31,483 nucleotides of DNA from a virus. Position numbers and translations under genes: made by a program. Below are positions 1 through 8,162 of this stretch, in pieces (positions within the stretch are counted from its first letter, which is position 1; each line of letters begins with the position of its first letter). Below the pieces are notes generated by a model. That model ran no database searches. It had not been told where the DNA came from and worked only from the letters and a program-made list of their open reading frames with translations. Where the stretch lies: the IMG/VR virus record IMGVR_UViG_3300013132_000163, positions 1 through 31,483 of that record; one strand, 5' to 3'.

Positions 1-5
1 TCATT

Positions 6-33
6 TTGAAATTAAAAACATAATACTTATATT
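6..33 (+). promoter_or_regulatory. sigma70-like promoter of homing endonuclease gene
   Basis: TTGAAA at 6-11, a 16-nt spacer, then TATATT at 28-33. The same boxes with the same spacing occur at 26862-26889 in front of the polymerase gene. This fits a host-type vegetative promoter and differs from the ATATTTAT motif seen before the structural genes. Transcription would start near 40, giving a short leader before the GAGG at 54-57. Confidence 0.5.
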
Positions 34-61
34 AAGGAATAATAATTATATTAGAGGTATT

Positions 62-1438
62 ATGAAACGTCAAATCGATAAAACACCCGTCACTTGTAAA
101 CTATGTAATCAAATTTTTACAGTCGGTGGGTTTAGAACTCACCTACAAAATAAACATAAAGATTACAATACAAAAAAATATGTGGATCAATTTGGTGAAT
201 TTAGACCAAAAATAATACAAGAAAATCTATCCGATAATGCCGGTGATATTTTGTGTTTGGAATGTGGTGTTAAATTCAAATCACATAAAAAATTGATGCA
301 CCACATATCAAATCATAACATGAACTATGTGGATTACCACATCAAACATAGTTTTAATGGCATACCACCAACTTGTAAGTGCGGATGTGGTAATAATGTT
401 AAAATAATAAAAGGCGGTATAGTCACACCCAACGGTAGAATATATGCTAGAGATTTTTTATCGGGACACAATACTGCATTGCAGGTTGGTGTCCAATCCC
501 GTTCATTTGATAGTAGAATGAAAATGAGGGAGAGTGCAATAAAGAGAATGGAAAGAGACGGCAAAAGGTTTTCTCCCAAAATATCAACTGCACAACAAGA
601 ATTATTTGGGTATGTCAATTCATTGAAAAATGGTTTTTTACAAAATGATATAACTTTATTACACGGTAAGGAAATTGATATAATAAATCATAATCTAAAA
701 ATCGGTATTGAGTATAACGGATTAACCTTTCATAGTGATAAATACAAAAACAGACAATATCATATTTCAAAATTAAAAGAAATGGAATATCATGGATATA
801 GATTGATTTATATTTGGGAAGATTGGTGGGTTAGAAAACAAGAAATTGTAAAATCTATGATTAAAGTATTGTTAAATAAGGCGGATGAACGAATATATGC
901 TAGGAAATGTGAGATACGAGAAGTTGGTGATAATGAAGCAAAGATATTCTTAAACCAAACACATATTCAGGGGTCGTGTGTTTCAAAAGTAAGAATTGGT
1001 TTATTTTATGATAACGAATTGGTATCTATAATGACATTTGGAAAATTGAGAAAAGTTGTTGGTCATACATCGAAGGATGATAATTGGGAATTATTAAGGT
1101 TTAGTTCCAAACTAAATACAGTTGTTGTTGGTGGCGCTAGTAAATTACTAAATAATTTTATATTGAAGTATAAACCTATACGTATTTTATCGTATGCAAA
1201 TAGAGATTGGTCACTTGGTAATATGTATACTAAAATTGGATTTACTTTTAGTGGGAATACCGAACCTGGATATTTTTATGCAAAGGGAAAGAGACGATTT
1301 AATAGATTTCAATTTGCAAAACATAAACTGATTGGTATGGGATATGATGAAAATAAAACTGAAAGTCAAATAATGAATGAAATTGGTTATATGAAAATAT
1401 GGGACACCGGTAATAGCAAATTTGAATGGACTTCTTAA
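62..1438 (+). CDS. free-standing homing endonuclease, Vsr-like (EDxHD) with zinc fingers
   Basis: Probable site-specific DNA endonuclease of a mobile gene. The N-terminus has two C2H2-type fingers (CKLC...HLQNKH near residues 12-32, CLEC...HHISNH near 65-85), then a cysteine cluster CKCGCG and a later SGH, a module common in phage homing nucleases. The central region carries GKEID, IEYNG and FHSD followed by GYRLIYIWED, the pattern of the Vsr/EDxHD nuclease fold, with an acidic residue in each of the first two blocks and a His in the third. The C-terminal third (ILSYANRDWS, GYFYAKGKRRFNRF) looks like the GNAT-like domain often fused to such nucleases. The start is the ATG 4 nt after GAGG (54-57). 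It has its own promoter and terminator, typical of an inserted mobile gene. I see no flanking intron or split gene. The family call is good; the cleavage site is unknown. Confidence 0.8.
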   Translation: MKRQIDKTPVTCKLCNQIFTVGGFRTHLQNKHKDYNTKKYVDQFGEFRPKIIQENLSDNAGDILCLECGVKFKSHKKLMHHISNHNMNYVDYHIKHSFNGIPPTCKCGCGNNVKIIKGGIVTPNGRIYARDFLSGHNTALQVGVQSRSFDSRMKMRESAIKRMERDGKRFSPKISTAQQELFGYVNSLKNGFLQNDITLLHGKEIDIINHNLKIGIEYNGLTFHSDKYKNRQYHISKLKEMEYHGYRLIYIWEDWWVRKQEIVKSMIKVLLNKADERIYARKCEIREVGDNEAKIFLNQTHIQGSCVSKVRIGLFYDNELVSIMTFGKLRKVVGHTSKDDNWELLRFSSKLNTVVVGGASKLLNNFILKYKPIRILSYANRDWSLGNMYTKIGFTFSGNTEPGYFYAKGKRRFNRFQFAKHKLIGMGYDENKTESQIMNEIGYMKIWDTGNSKFEWTS

Positions 1439-1445
1439 AATAAAG

Positions 1446-1472
1446 GAGTGAGAAAAATCTCACTCTTTTTTT
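1446..1472 (+). terminator. intrinsic terminator after homing endonuclease
   Basis: An 8-bp perfect stem, GAGTGAGA (1446-1453) with TCTCACTC (1458-1465), an AAAA loop and a T7 tail. It isolates the homing gene from the downstream units. Confidence 0.9.
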
Positions 1473-1491
1473 GTTTTTTTTATTTTGAAAC

Positions 1492-1499
1492 ATATTTAT
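1492..1499 (+). promoter_or_regulatory. ATATTTAT motif, putative late promoter
   Basis: Exact ATATTTAT, 67 nt before the ATG of the first ParB-like gene and the farthest from a start among the gene-proximal copies. A weak hairpin GAGTG/CACTC with a T5 tail (1504-1529) lies between motif and start and could attenuate transcription. Confidence 0.55.
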
Positions 1500-1566
1500 T
1501 TGTGAGTGTTCAAACGGATCACTCTTTTTACAAATATGTAATTTTTAGTAATAATGGGAAATTGAT

Positions 1567-2580
1567 ATGAGACAGACTAACAAAAAGAGAAGACTGTTTG
1601 AAGACGATGAAATTCTAGGAACTACCGGTGTTTTACCATTAAGTAAAGTTCCAAAAGATGCGGCAAAGGCCGCTATCGGTGCAGGAACAAAAGACGGTGA
1701 TCCAAAAGACGATGCTGCTCCTGGATCTAAAAAGCCATTTTCGGCAAGTGAATTGAAAGCTGCACAAACTGAAATTATTCCTGAAAAGGCATTGGGTATG
1801 GCAATTGGTATGATAAATAAAACCGGTATTTTTACTGGTGGACCTGGAGGCGATTTGGAATCAATAGTTTCGGGTGATAGTCCACCATATATTATGGATG
1901 GCCACCACAGGTGGGCAGCAACATTTCTTGCTGATCCTAGTGCAAAGATACTGGCAACTCAAATTGAACTTCCAGGCAAAGCACTTGTTAGTGCTCTAAA
2001 TGTCATTACAGTCGGTCAATTTGGTCGTGGTGGAAATGCTGGAAAGGGTAACATCGCGGATTTCAAAGGTCCTGTATTTGGAAAATTGATAGACGAATGG
2101 AAAGAAAAAGGTTTTACAGCCGGAGAGAATAAAATAACTCCAGAAGACGTAACAAAGGCAATGGAAACACTGGGCGATGGTGATTTTGAAAAGGGAAAAC
2201 AGACAATAATGGCGAATGCAGATAAATTGCCAAAAGATATTATGCCAGGTGCACCTGCAAGAATTGAAATGCCAGTTATTAACGGTAAAGAAGTTGATGC
2301 CGTTGCTAAGGCGATTGCAGCTGGTGAAATAGATATTAAACCACCATATAGTCAAGATGTAAAAGATAAAATGGAATCATATTATCAAATGCGTCGTGGA
2401 TTAAAACCATTGAGAGAATCTGTAATTAAAAAACTTGTTGAATATAATACAAAAAATAAAAAAAGATTACAAGAATCTTATGTTAAGAAAGTTAAAAAAC
2501 AAAGACTTCAAGAAAAATTAACACGATTACTTAAACCAATTGTTGCTGAAATACTCAATAGTAAATTAAAGAGAAGATAA
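1567..2580 (+). CDS. ParB-like nuclease-domain protein (paralogue A)
   Basis: 337 residues. A glycine-rich central region contains YIMDGHHRWAA near residue 115, the signature of ParB/sulfiredoxin-like putative nuclease families (DGHHR type). No helix-turn-helix or partition partner is visible, so a plasmid-type partition role is unlikely. The C-terminal 60 residues are very basic and helical (LRESVIKKL, KKQRLQEKLTRLLKPIV). A paralogue with the same motif and a matching downstream GAP-R-MP patch lies at 30478-31314, so the two copies bracket the tail module. The basic N-terminus followed by RRLFE could be a capsid-targeting leader cut after Glu. The start is the ATG after GGGA at 1557. Possible roles are a virion-borne or injected nuclease or a DNA-binding protein; activity is unproven. 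Confidence 0.65.
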   Translation: MRQTNKKRRLFEDDEILGTTGVLPLSKVPKDAAKAAIGAGTKDGDPKDDAAPGSKKPFSASELKAAQTEIIPEKALGMAIGMINKTGIFTGGPGGDLESIVSGDSPPYIMDGHHRWAATFLADPSAKILATQIELPGKALVSALNVITVGQFGRGGNAGKGNIADFKGPVFGKLIDEWKEKGFTAGENKITPEDVTKAMETLGDGDFEKGKQTIMANADKLPKDIMPGAPARIEMPVINGKEVDAVAKAIAAGEIDIKPPYSQDVKDKMESYYQMRRGLKPLRESVIKKLVEYNTKNKKRLQESYVKKVKKQRLQEKLTRLLKPIVAEILNSKLKRR

Positions 2581-2602
2581 GTTAAGTCAATGTTAAGAAA
2601 TC

Positions 2603-2633
2603 AAACCCCGTAAATTTTTATGGGGTTTTTTTA
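2603..2633 (+). terminator. intrinsic terminator
   Basis: Stem AAACCCC (2603-2609) with GGGGTTT (2622-2628), a 12-nt AT-rich loop, and a continuing T run. It closes the first ParB-like transcription unit. Confidence 0.85.
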
Positions 2634-2643
2634 TTTTAATTTT

Positions 2644-2651
2644 ATATTTAT
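2644..2651 (+). promoter_or_regulatory. ATATTTAT motif, putative late promoter
   Basis: Exact copy just after the preceding terminator. It is 10 nt before the first in-frame ATG (2662) but 40 nt before the ATG at 2692. The usual 27-40 nt spacing in this window favours the second start. Confidence 0.6.
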
Positions 2652-2691
2652 TTAATATATTATGATAAATCTCAAACCGTTGGAATCAAAT

Positions 2692-4017
2692 ATGAAATCA
2701 GTAATTAAAGACACAAATTATCTATTAAATCTTATGAATGAAGAAATTTCACAGAGAAATACATTCAAAAGATTTGACACAGTTCGTAAAGGTGCAATAT
2801 CACTTGATGAACAAGCAATACTCTCATTGTTAAAATCAAAAGTTTTTACAGTAAATGAACAAAAGGCATTAAAAGTATTATTTTCAAAAACAAAAACAAA
2901 ATCATTAACAGAATCATCAATTCGTTCTTTGGATAGAAATGTAAGAATTATATCCAATTCATCAGAAAAAGAATTAAGATTGAAAGAAGGATTCTTTGGC
3001 GATATATGGGATGGTTTGAAAGGATTGGGTAACAAAGCTAAAGAAGCTATTGCCGGTGGATGGGGTAAATTGAAGGCGATATGGGCAGAGTTCAAAGAGT
3101 TGGTTCAAGAAGTAATCAATTCTGCAAAAAATGGTTTAGATAAATTGTGTGGTATGCTTAAAGGTGGATCTATTTCTGCAGATGAAATTATGGGTAAATT
3201 GAAAGATAAAAAAATAATTGGAGATCCAGACTTTGTTAAAGAAATGAAAGAATTATATCAAACTGGCAAATGGTGGACAACATCATGGTATGCATCATGG
3301 GTTACTTCTCCAACTTGGGAAAAAGAAGTATTGGCCGGTAATGGCAATATACAAGAAGAACCAAAAGTAGATGCAAGTGCAGCACAAAAAGGTTTGGATG
3401 CAATTCCTCAATTGGAAAGTTTAATTCATAAAAGAAATGTATTACTCTCAAATAACCAAGTAGTTACAGAATTGCTTCAAAGAAATAAAAGAAGAAACAG
3501 ACTTTCGGAAGGTCATGCAGTGGAACACCTTGACGATGCTATTAAAAATCCTGCATTAAAAAAAGTAATACATTATGCTATTGAATTGATACAATGGGTT
3601 TTTATGCCACTTGCCAAATTAGGACAAGTTGTTGCTAAAGCAGCTGCTCCAAAAATACTTGGATTGTTTTCAGACGCTACATCCAAAATAGGTGGTCCTG
3701 GTGCATTTGCATTTGAATTACTTGGAACAATGCTCGGTGAATTTGTTGAAATTTATGTAAAGAAAAAATATGAAGAAGTACAGGTAGATATGGTTGCAAG
3801 TATATTATTTCCTGGATTAGGAATCGGTGTAAAAATAGTAAATCATATACACACCGTACTTTTCCTTTGGACTTGTGCAAATATAGTAATTAATTTGTTT
3901 GATGTTGTTAATAAAAGTGATGTTGCAGGTGAAATTAGAAAAGGTGTTAAGGAATCATATAAACCATATGGAAAATTTAAGATAAAGAATGGAAATTTAA
4001 TTTATATTGCGAAGTAA
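2692..4017 (+). CDS. unrecognised protein with hydrophobic C-terminal half
   Basis: I do not recognise the family. From the ATG at 2692 it has 441 residues; a start at 2662 would add ten. I prefer 2692 because the ATATTTAT motif ends at 2651 and TGGA lies 7 nt upstream of this ATG. The first 100 residues are helical and contain several (L/I)xE-type sites (LMNEE, LTESS, LRLKEG). Next comes a Gly/Lys/Trp-rich amphipathic stretch (FFGDIWDGLKGLGNKAKEA), a tryptophan-rich patch (WWTTSWYASWV), and then long hydrophobic segments (LIQWVFMPLAKLG, ASILFPGLGIGVK, VLFLWTCANIVINLF) that could insert into membranes. It is a single-gene unit between two terminators. A virion protein that interacts with the membrane, or an internal head protein, is possible but not shown. 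Confidence 0.6.
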   Translation: MKSVIKDTNYLLNLMNEEISQRNTFKRFDTVRKGAISLDEQAILSLLKSKVFTVNEQKALKVLFSKTKTKSLTESSIRSLDRNVRIISNSSEKELRLKEGFFGDIWDGLKGLGNKAKEAIAGGWGKLKAIWAEFKELVQEVINSAKNGLDKLCGMLKGGSISADEIMGKLKDKKIIGDPDFVKEMKELYQTGKWWTTSWYASWVTSPTWEKEVLAGNGNIQEEPKVDASAAQKGLDAIPQLESLIHKRNVLLSNNQVVTELLQRNKRRNRLSEGHAVEHLDDAIKNPALKKVIHYAIELIQWVFMPLAKLGQVVAKAAAPKILGLFSDATSKIGGPGAFAFELLGTMLGEFVEIYVKKKYEEVQVDMVASILFPGLGIGVKIVNHIHTVLFLWTCANIVINLFDVVNKSDVAGEIRKGVKESYKPYGKFKIKNGNLIYIAK

Positions 4018-4040
4018 TTATACAAAAATAAATTTACATC

Positions 4041-4067
4041 AAGGGTGGCATTTGTCACCCTTTTTTA
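4041..4067 (+). terminator. intrinsic terminator
   Basis: A 7-bp stem, AAGGGTG (4041-4047) with CACCCTT (4056-4062), followed by a T run. Confidence 0.9.
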
Positions 4068-4078
4068 TTATCACTTTG

Positions 4079-4086
4079 CTATTTAT
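4079..4086 (+). promoter_or_regulatory. variant CTATTTAT motif, putative late promoter
   Basis: Shares the TATTTAT core and the following TACA with the copy at 31445-31452. It lies only 5 nt before the ATG at 4092, so either the message is nearly leaderless or translation begins further in (an in-frame ATG is at 4143). Confidence 0.4.
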
Positions 4087-4091
4087 TACAA

Positions 4092-4691
4092 ATGGAAACT
4101 CAACTTCAATATATTGACATAATAAAATTGGCGGTATCCAGTATGGCTACACTTCTCGGTGTTTTCCTTTCTTGGTTCCTAAAATACAAATACGGTGAAT
4201 ATAAACAAAAAAAGATTGACCGAGAGATTTCTCATTCCAAACTAATCCAAACCATATTAGACCAACTGTTAGAAGAATATAAATGTCAGCGTGCATTTAT
4301 TCTTCAAAGACACAACGGTGGTAAATACAAAACAGGCAAATCAATGACCAAACTCTCAACCTCATTTGAATCACTCGATGAAGGGGTTAGCACGGAGTTT
4401 AAGCAATATCAAAATTTACCGATGTCTCTTTACTCAAACTTCGTTGAAGATGTAGTAAATCATAAGGCGGTATATCCTGTTGTAGATAATATAGAGGACT
4501 TAATTACTAAAGCATTTTTTTCACAGAGAGGGTCTAAATCAGCAGTGGTTTATCCGATATTAAAAGGATCGGAATTTATCGCTATTGTAGGTTTTGAATG
4601 GACCCATAAAGTTGAGAAATTGGATAATATATTTTCCAAAATTGAAGCTGACGTAAAATCAATGGGAGACACCCTTTCTAAATTATTATAG
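4092..4691 (+). CDS. membrane-anchored GAF-like domain protein
   Basis: 199 residues. One membrane segment near residues 9-30 (AVSSMATLLGVFLSWFL) is followed by a basic stretch that would keep the rest cytoplasmic. Residues about 50-199 look like a GAF-type sensor fold: a helix, then RAFILQRHNGG (68-77), a long insert, VYPVVDNIED, and a hydrophobic pair SAVVYPILKG / FIAIVGFEW. N-terminal-anchor proteins with such an 'RHNGG' core recur in phage genomes as unknowns, in my recollection. It is first in the operon that runs through PhoH and the neck genes, 8 nt before the next gene. No Shine-Dalgarno is visible at 4092. A start at 4143 would cut the membrane segment, so I keep 4092. It could be a sensor, a holin-like protein or an inner-membrane effector; the function is unknown. 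Confidence 0.6.
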   Translation: METQLQYIDIIKLAVSSMATLLGVFLSWFLKYKYGEYKQKKIDREISHSKLIQTILDQLLEEYKCQRAFILQRHNGGKYKTGKSMTKLSTSFESLDEGVSTEFKQYQNLPMSLYSNFVEDVVNHKAVYPVVDNIEDLITKAFFSQRGSKSAVVYPILKGSEFIAIVGFEWTHKVEKLDNIFSKIEADVKSMGDTLSKLL

Positions 4692-4699
4692 GAGCTAGT

Positions 4700-5449
4700 A
4701 TGAGTTCTGAACATAACGAGGAAATTAATAACAAAGAACATTTGTTGAGTGAAGAAGAACTTTCAAGTCTTAACACAACGGGTATAAAAAAAGGAAGAAA
4801 AACTATTAAAAATAAAATACAGTTCCAACTTACTCTTAATGAGGAACAAAAAAGAATAAAGGCAGATGCTCTTCGTGATACAATTTCAGTATTCGTTGGT
4901 AAAGCTGGCTCCGGTAAAACATTACTGGCAACGCAAATTGCTCTCGAATGTTTTTTCTATCGTGAAGTAGAAAGGATAATAATAACAAGACCAACGGTAT
5001 CGAATGAAGATTTGGGATTTCTTCCGGGTAATATAAAAGAAAAAATGGATCCTTGGTTGTCTCCTATACAGGCAAATATGTTTCAACTTTATCATAAAGA
5101 AAAAATTGAAAAGTTAATGGCAGAAGATAAAATAGAAATTGCTCCAATTAGTTTTCTTCGTGGTAGAACATTTGTAAATTCTTGTGTGATAGTTGATGAA
5201 TCGCAGAATGTAACTAAACCACAAATGGAAATGATATTGTCTCGTCTTGGTATAAATTCAAAAATGATTTTAACCGGAGATATATCACAGATAGACTTAA
5301 AACAGAAAAAAGATTCTGGTCTTCCATATTTATTTAATATGAAGGATAAAATAAATGGGTTGGGGGTATATGAATTAAAAACAAACCACCGTCATCCTAT
5401 TGTTGATGATATATTGAAGTATTTTGAAGAAACAAAAACCGAGAAGTAA
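4700..5449 (+). CDS. phoH: PhoH-like ATPase
   Basis: A P-loop ATPase of the PhoH family, 249 residues. Walker A is GKAGSGKT (67-74), Walker B is VIVDESQN (163-170), followed by ILTGDISQID (190-199), which matches the PhoH sensor region, and KTNHRHP near 227-233. The N-terminal 40 residues are a charged extension. PhoH is frequent in marine and other environmental phages and is proposed to act in RNA metabolism or phosphate stress; its role in infection is unsettled. It starts at the ATG after GGAG (4692-4695). Its stop abuts the next start (TAA then ATG at 5450), so it is translationally coupled to the neck protein, an unusual place for a metabolic-type gene. Confidence 0.92.
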   Translation: MSSEHNEEINNKEHLLSEEELSSLNTTGIKKGRKTIKNKIQFQLTLNEEQKRIKADALRDTISVFVGKAGSGKTLLATQIALECFFYREVERIIITRPTVSNEDLGFLPGNIKEKMDPWLSPIQANMFQLYHKEKIEKLMAEDKIEIAPISFLRGRTFVNSCVIVDESQNVTKPQMEMILSRLGINSKMILTGDISQIDLKQKKDSGLPYLFNMKDKINGLGVYELKTNHRHPIVDDILKYFEETKTEK

Positions 5450-6580
5450 ATGACTGAAATTCCTATTTGGCCTGGTAGTTCAAGTTTTACTACGGGTAGT
5501 ACACCGTTTGGAACTTTTGATGCAGATGCGCATTTTCAAGCAGAAGCCGATCCTTTTGCGGATTGGTGTGCTAAAAGATTAGGTTATCCACTCGTTGATG
5601 TTGAATTGCAAGATGTAAATTTTTATACATGTTTTGAAGAAGCAGTTTATGAGTATTCCTATCATGTAAATCAATTCAATATACAACAAAATCTTTTGAG
5701 TTTGATGGGATCATCAACTGGATCAAATTTAACACAACGAAACATATCAACCAACATGGGTGGACTTGTTCAACTTGCAACAGAATATGGATCCGAAACA
5801 TTTACAAACGGTAATGTTAAATTCTATTCGTCATCTATTGATATAACAATTGGTAAACAACGATATGATTTGGATACACTCATTCGTGATGTAAAGGTTC
5901 CATCTGGTTCAATAGAAATTAAAAAAGTTCACCACTATGGACCACCAGCATCAATTCGTTTTTATGATCCATACTTAGGCAATCAGGCAATGCTTGATAC
6001 ATTTGGATTTGGTGCATATTCCACTGGTGTATCTTTTATGTTAATGCCTATGTATGCAGATTTATTGCGTATTCAGGCCATAGAATTTAACGATTTGATG
6101 CGTAAATCTGCGTTTACATTTGAAATAATAGATAATGAATTGAGGATATTTCCAGTTCCAACCAAAGATTTCAAATTGTGGATAGAATATATTGTAAAAG
6201 AGGAAAGAAGTAATCCATTAAAATATCCAAATGGACAAGTTTCTGATATGTCAAACGCTCCTTATGATTTTATGACATATTCACAAATAAATTCTGTTGG
6301 AAAGAGTTGGATATATTCATTTGGATTGGCATTAGCAAAAGAAATGTTGGGGTATGTTAGAGGTAAATATGGTAGCATACCTATACCAAATGGGGAAACA
6401 ACCTTAAATGCTGCAGATTTATTGGGTGCAGCTGGAACAGAAAAACAAGCATTAGTGGATCAATTAAGAACAATGTTAGATACAATGACAAGAAGTAAAT
6501 TACTTGAAGCGAAAAGATTAGAAACCGAGGCACTTGCTGCTAGTTTGAATGGGACACCTTTAGCGATTTACATAGGATAA
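5450..6580 (+). CDS. gp13-like neck (head-completion) protein
   Basis: 376 residues. A block near residue 40 (RLGYPLVDVELQD, then a Cys/Glu-rich helix and EYSYHVNQFN) matches the start of T4 gp13 (RRLGAPIINVELT...). T4 gp13 is 309 residues; this one has extra loops. gp13 forms the collar ring that joins the portal vertex to gp14 and the tail. The gene directly abuts phoH and is followed 4 nt later by the gp14-like gene, as in T4 where 13, 14 and 15 are consecutive. The low-complexity start (WPGSSSFTTGSTPFG) is flexible. Assignment rests on pattern memory and gene order. Confidence 0.75.
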   Translation: MTEIPIWPGSSSFTTGSTPFGTFDADAHFQAEADPFADWCAKRLGYPLVDVELQDVNFYTCFEEAVYEYSYHVNQFNIQQNLLSLMGSSTGSNLTQRNISTNMGGLVQLATEYGSETFTNGNVKFYSSSIDITIGKQRYDLDTLIRDVKVPSGSIEIKKVHHYGPPASIRFYDPYLGNQAMLDTFGFGAYSTGVSFMLMPMYADLLRIQAIEFNDLMRKSAFTFEIIDNELRIFPVPTKDFKLWIEYIVKEERSNPLKYPNGQVSDMSNAPYDFMTYSQINSVGKSWIYSFGLALAKEMLGYVRGKYGSIPIPNGETTLNAADLLGAAGTEKQALVDQLRTMLDTMTRSKLLEAKRLETEALAASLNGTPLAIYIG

Positions 6581-6584
6581 CAAA

Positions 6585-7109
6585 ATGCCATTATTTCACG
6601 GTCAAAGAGATGCAGGACTTGTTCATAAATTTAATATGGAATTAGTGGTTGATATAATTGATACCCAAGTTGCTATTTACAAACTATCAATAGAAGATAC
6701 AAAAACAAATTTGTATAATGAATCGGATAAGAAAGTATATCATTTGCCAATAAAAATATCGGCATTGGTAGATTATCAACCACAAACATATGAAGGAACT
6801 GAATTTGGTCAAGACTATCAACAGGCGGCAAATTTTGCATTTATACGAGAGTATTTGAAAGAAGTTGATATATTTGTTGAAGTTGGTGATGTTATAGAAT
6901 ATAATGGTGATTTTTGGGAAGTTGATGCAATTCAAGAAAATCAATTTTTCGGTGGAAAAAATCCTGACTATTCTTTTGCTACTGAACGATGGGGTCATAA
7001 TGTATCTATTATAGCAAACACTCACTTGACGAGAAGGTCTAGAATAAACATAGAAGAATTTAGATCTGCAATTCCAAACGATAATAATGATATACCGAGA
7101 AACATATAA
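6585..7109 (+). CDS. gp14-like neck protein
   Basis: 174 residues, shorter than T4 gp14 (256). The C-terminal half has FIREYLKEVDIFVEVGDVI followed by FWEVDAIQENQFFGG, which resembles the T4 gp14 stretch [20 protein letters not shown]. gp14 sits with gp13 at the head-tail junction. Position between gp13- and gp15-like genes supports the call. Start is the ATG after AGGAT at 6574. The stop overlaps the next start (TAATG at 7107-7111), so coupling is expected. Confidence 0.65.
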   Translation: MPLFHGQRDAGLVHKFNMELVVDIIDTQVAIYKLSIEDTKTNLYNESDKKVYHLPIKISALVDYQPQTYEGTEFGQDYQQAANFAFIREYLKEVDIFVEVGDVIEYNGDFWEVDAIQENQFFGGKNPDYSFATERWGHNVSIIANTHLTRRSRINIEEFRSAIPNDNNDIPRNI

Positions 7110-8119
7110 TGAAGAACTCTAGTAAATATAGAAAACCACCATTAAGAAGAACAAGGGATTCTTTCATAGATGATGTAAATTCTGAACAACATCCCAGAGA
7201 AGATTTAGGAAAAGGTAGGCATTTACAAACCCGTAGAGATAAAGATAAAACTAGAAATGTTGGTATAACATTATATGATATAGATTTTTCGGTTAAATCA
7301 TTTGTTAATCAAAAGATGATGATAAAAGTTGAGGATGGAATTGAATCAATATCCGTTCCAACTATTTATGCAAATGCAGAAAAATGGGCATCCATTCAAA
7401 AAGACGGATTTCTAAAGGATAAAAAAGGAAAAACTATTGTTCCTTTGATAACCTTTAGAAGATCAAGTGTATCATTCCGTTCAGATTTGAGACGAAATAA
7501 AGTTGCAACAACAAATCAAATTGCATATGTAATGCAACAACGATATAATAGAACTGCACCGTATGACAGATTTAGCACACAACAAAGTAAAAAGAGACCG
7601 TATGAATACTTTGTTACACCTATGCCTGATTATGTTGATCTTTCATATGACTTCATAGTATGGTGTGAATATCAGGATCAATTAAATTACATAATTGAAA
7701 ATTTTATTTGGTATTCCGGCCAAGCATTCGGTGATAAAAATTATTTTAAGTTTTCAACTATAATGGATTCTATTGCAATTGAGGATAATAATACAACGGG
7801 ACAAGATAGAGTTATCAGAGCTTCGTTTCAAATAGTTGTTCATGGTTATCTATTACCAAAACACATTGCAGCTGAATCAACAACAAAGAGACTCATTACA
7901 CCGAATAGAATAAATTTTGTTTCGGAACTGTTTGGTGACATAAATTCAATGCAGGATCCAAGTCGTTCTAGATTGGGTGATGGAACAGGTAGATCACAAT
8001 TTGGTAATTTGAATGATGATGCTGCCGCTAGATTGAGAGAATGGGAATTGCGTAAACAGAGATTGTTTGCAATTTCAGAAGGAAAAGCACCAGGAGTATA
8101 TCCTGAAGAAAATGATTGA
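7109..8119 (+). CDS. gp15-like tail completion / sheath terminator protein
   Basis: 336 residues. After a basic, likely disordered N-terminus (1-50), ISVPTIYANAEKW matches T4 gp15 IRVPITYASKEHF. The following VPLITFRRSSVSFRS and DLSYDFIVWCEYQDQLNYII correspond to T4 LPRINLHLVDFSYN and ELSIFTRYEDDMFQIVEQ. gp15 caps the sheath and tube and binds the neck. T4 gp15 is 272 residues; the extra length is at both ends. Order 13-14-15 is kept. The stop TGA (8117-8119) overlaps the first base of the next ATATTTAT motif. Confidence 0.75.
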   Translation: MKNSSKYRKPPLRRTRDSFIDDVNSEQHPREDLGKGRHLQTRRDKDKTRNVGITLYDIDFSVKSFVNQKMMIKVEDGIESISVPTIYANAEKWASIQKDGFLKDKKGKTIVPLITFRRSSVSFRSDLRRNKVATTNQIAYVMQQRYNRTAPYDRFSTQQSKKRPYEYFVTPMPDYVDLSYDFIVWCEYQDQLNYIIENFIWYSGQAFGDKNYFKFSTIMDSIAIEDNNTTGQDRVIRASFQIVVHGYLLPKHIAAESTTKRLITPNRINFVSELFGDINSMQDPSRSRLGDGTGRSQFGNLNDDAAARLREWELRKQRLFAISEGKAPGVYPEEND

Positions 8120-8126
8120 TATTTAT
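8119..8126 (+). promoter_or_regulatory. ATATTTAT motif, putative late promoter
   Basis: Exact copy beginning at the last base of the gp15-like stop codon and 36 nt before the ATG at 8163. No terminator precedes it, so the downstream gene may be read both from here and by read-through. Confidence 0.65.
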
Positions 8127-8162
8127 ATGTGTTATTTTACTTATTATTAAACGAGGTTTTAT

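Noticed and set aside
1504-1529. Second terminator downstream of the homing gene
   Set aside because: The GAGTG/CACTC stem is only 5 bp with an 11-nt loop and lies after the next promoter motif. At most it is an attenuator, so it is not listed as a separate terminator.
5326-5333. ATATTTAT inside the phoH gene
   Set aside because: It is within coding sequence, 116 nt before the next start, and no new unit begins there. A few chance copies are expected in this composition.
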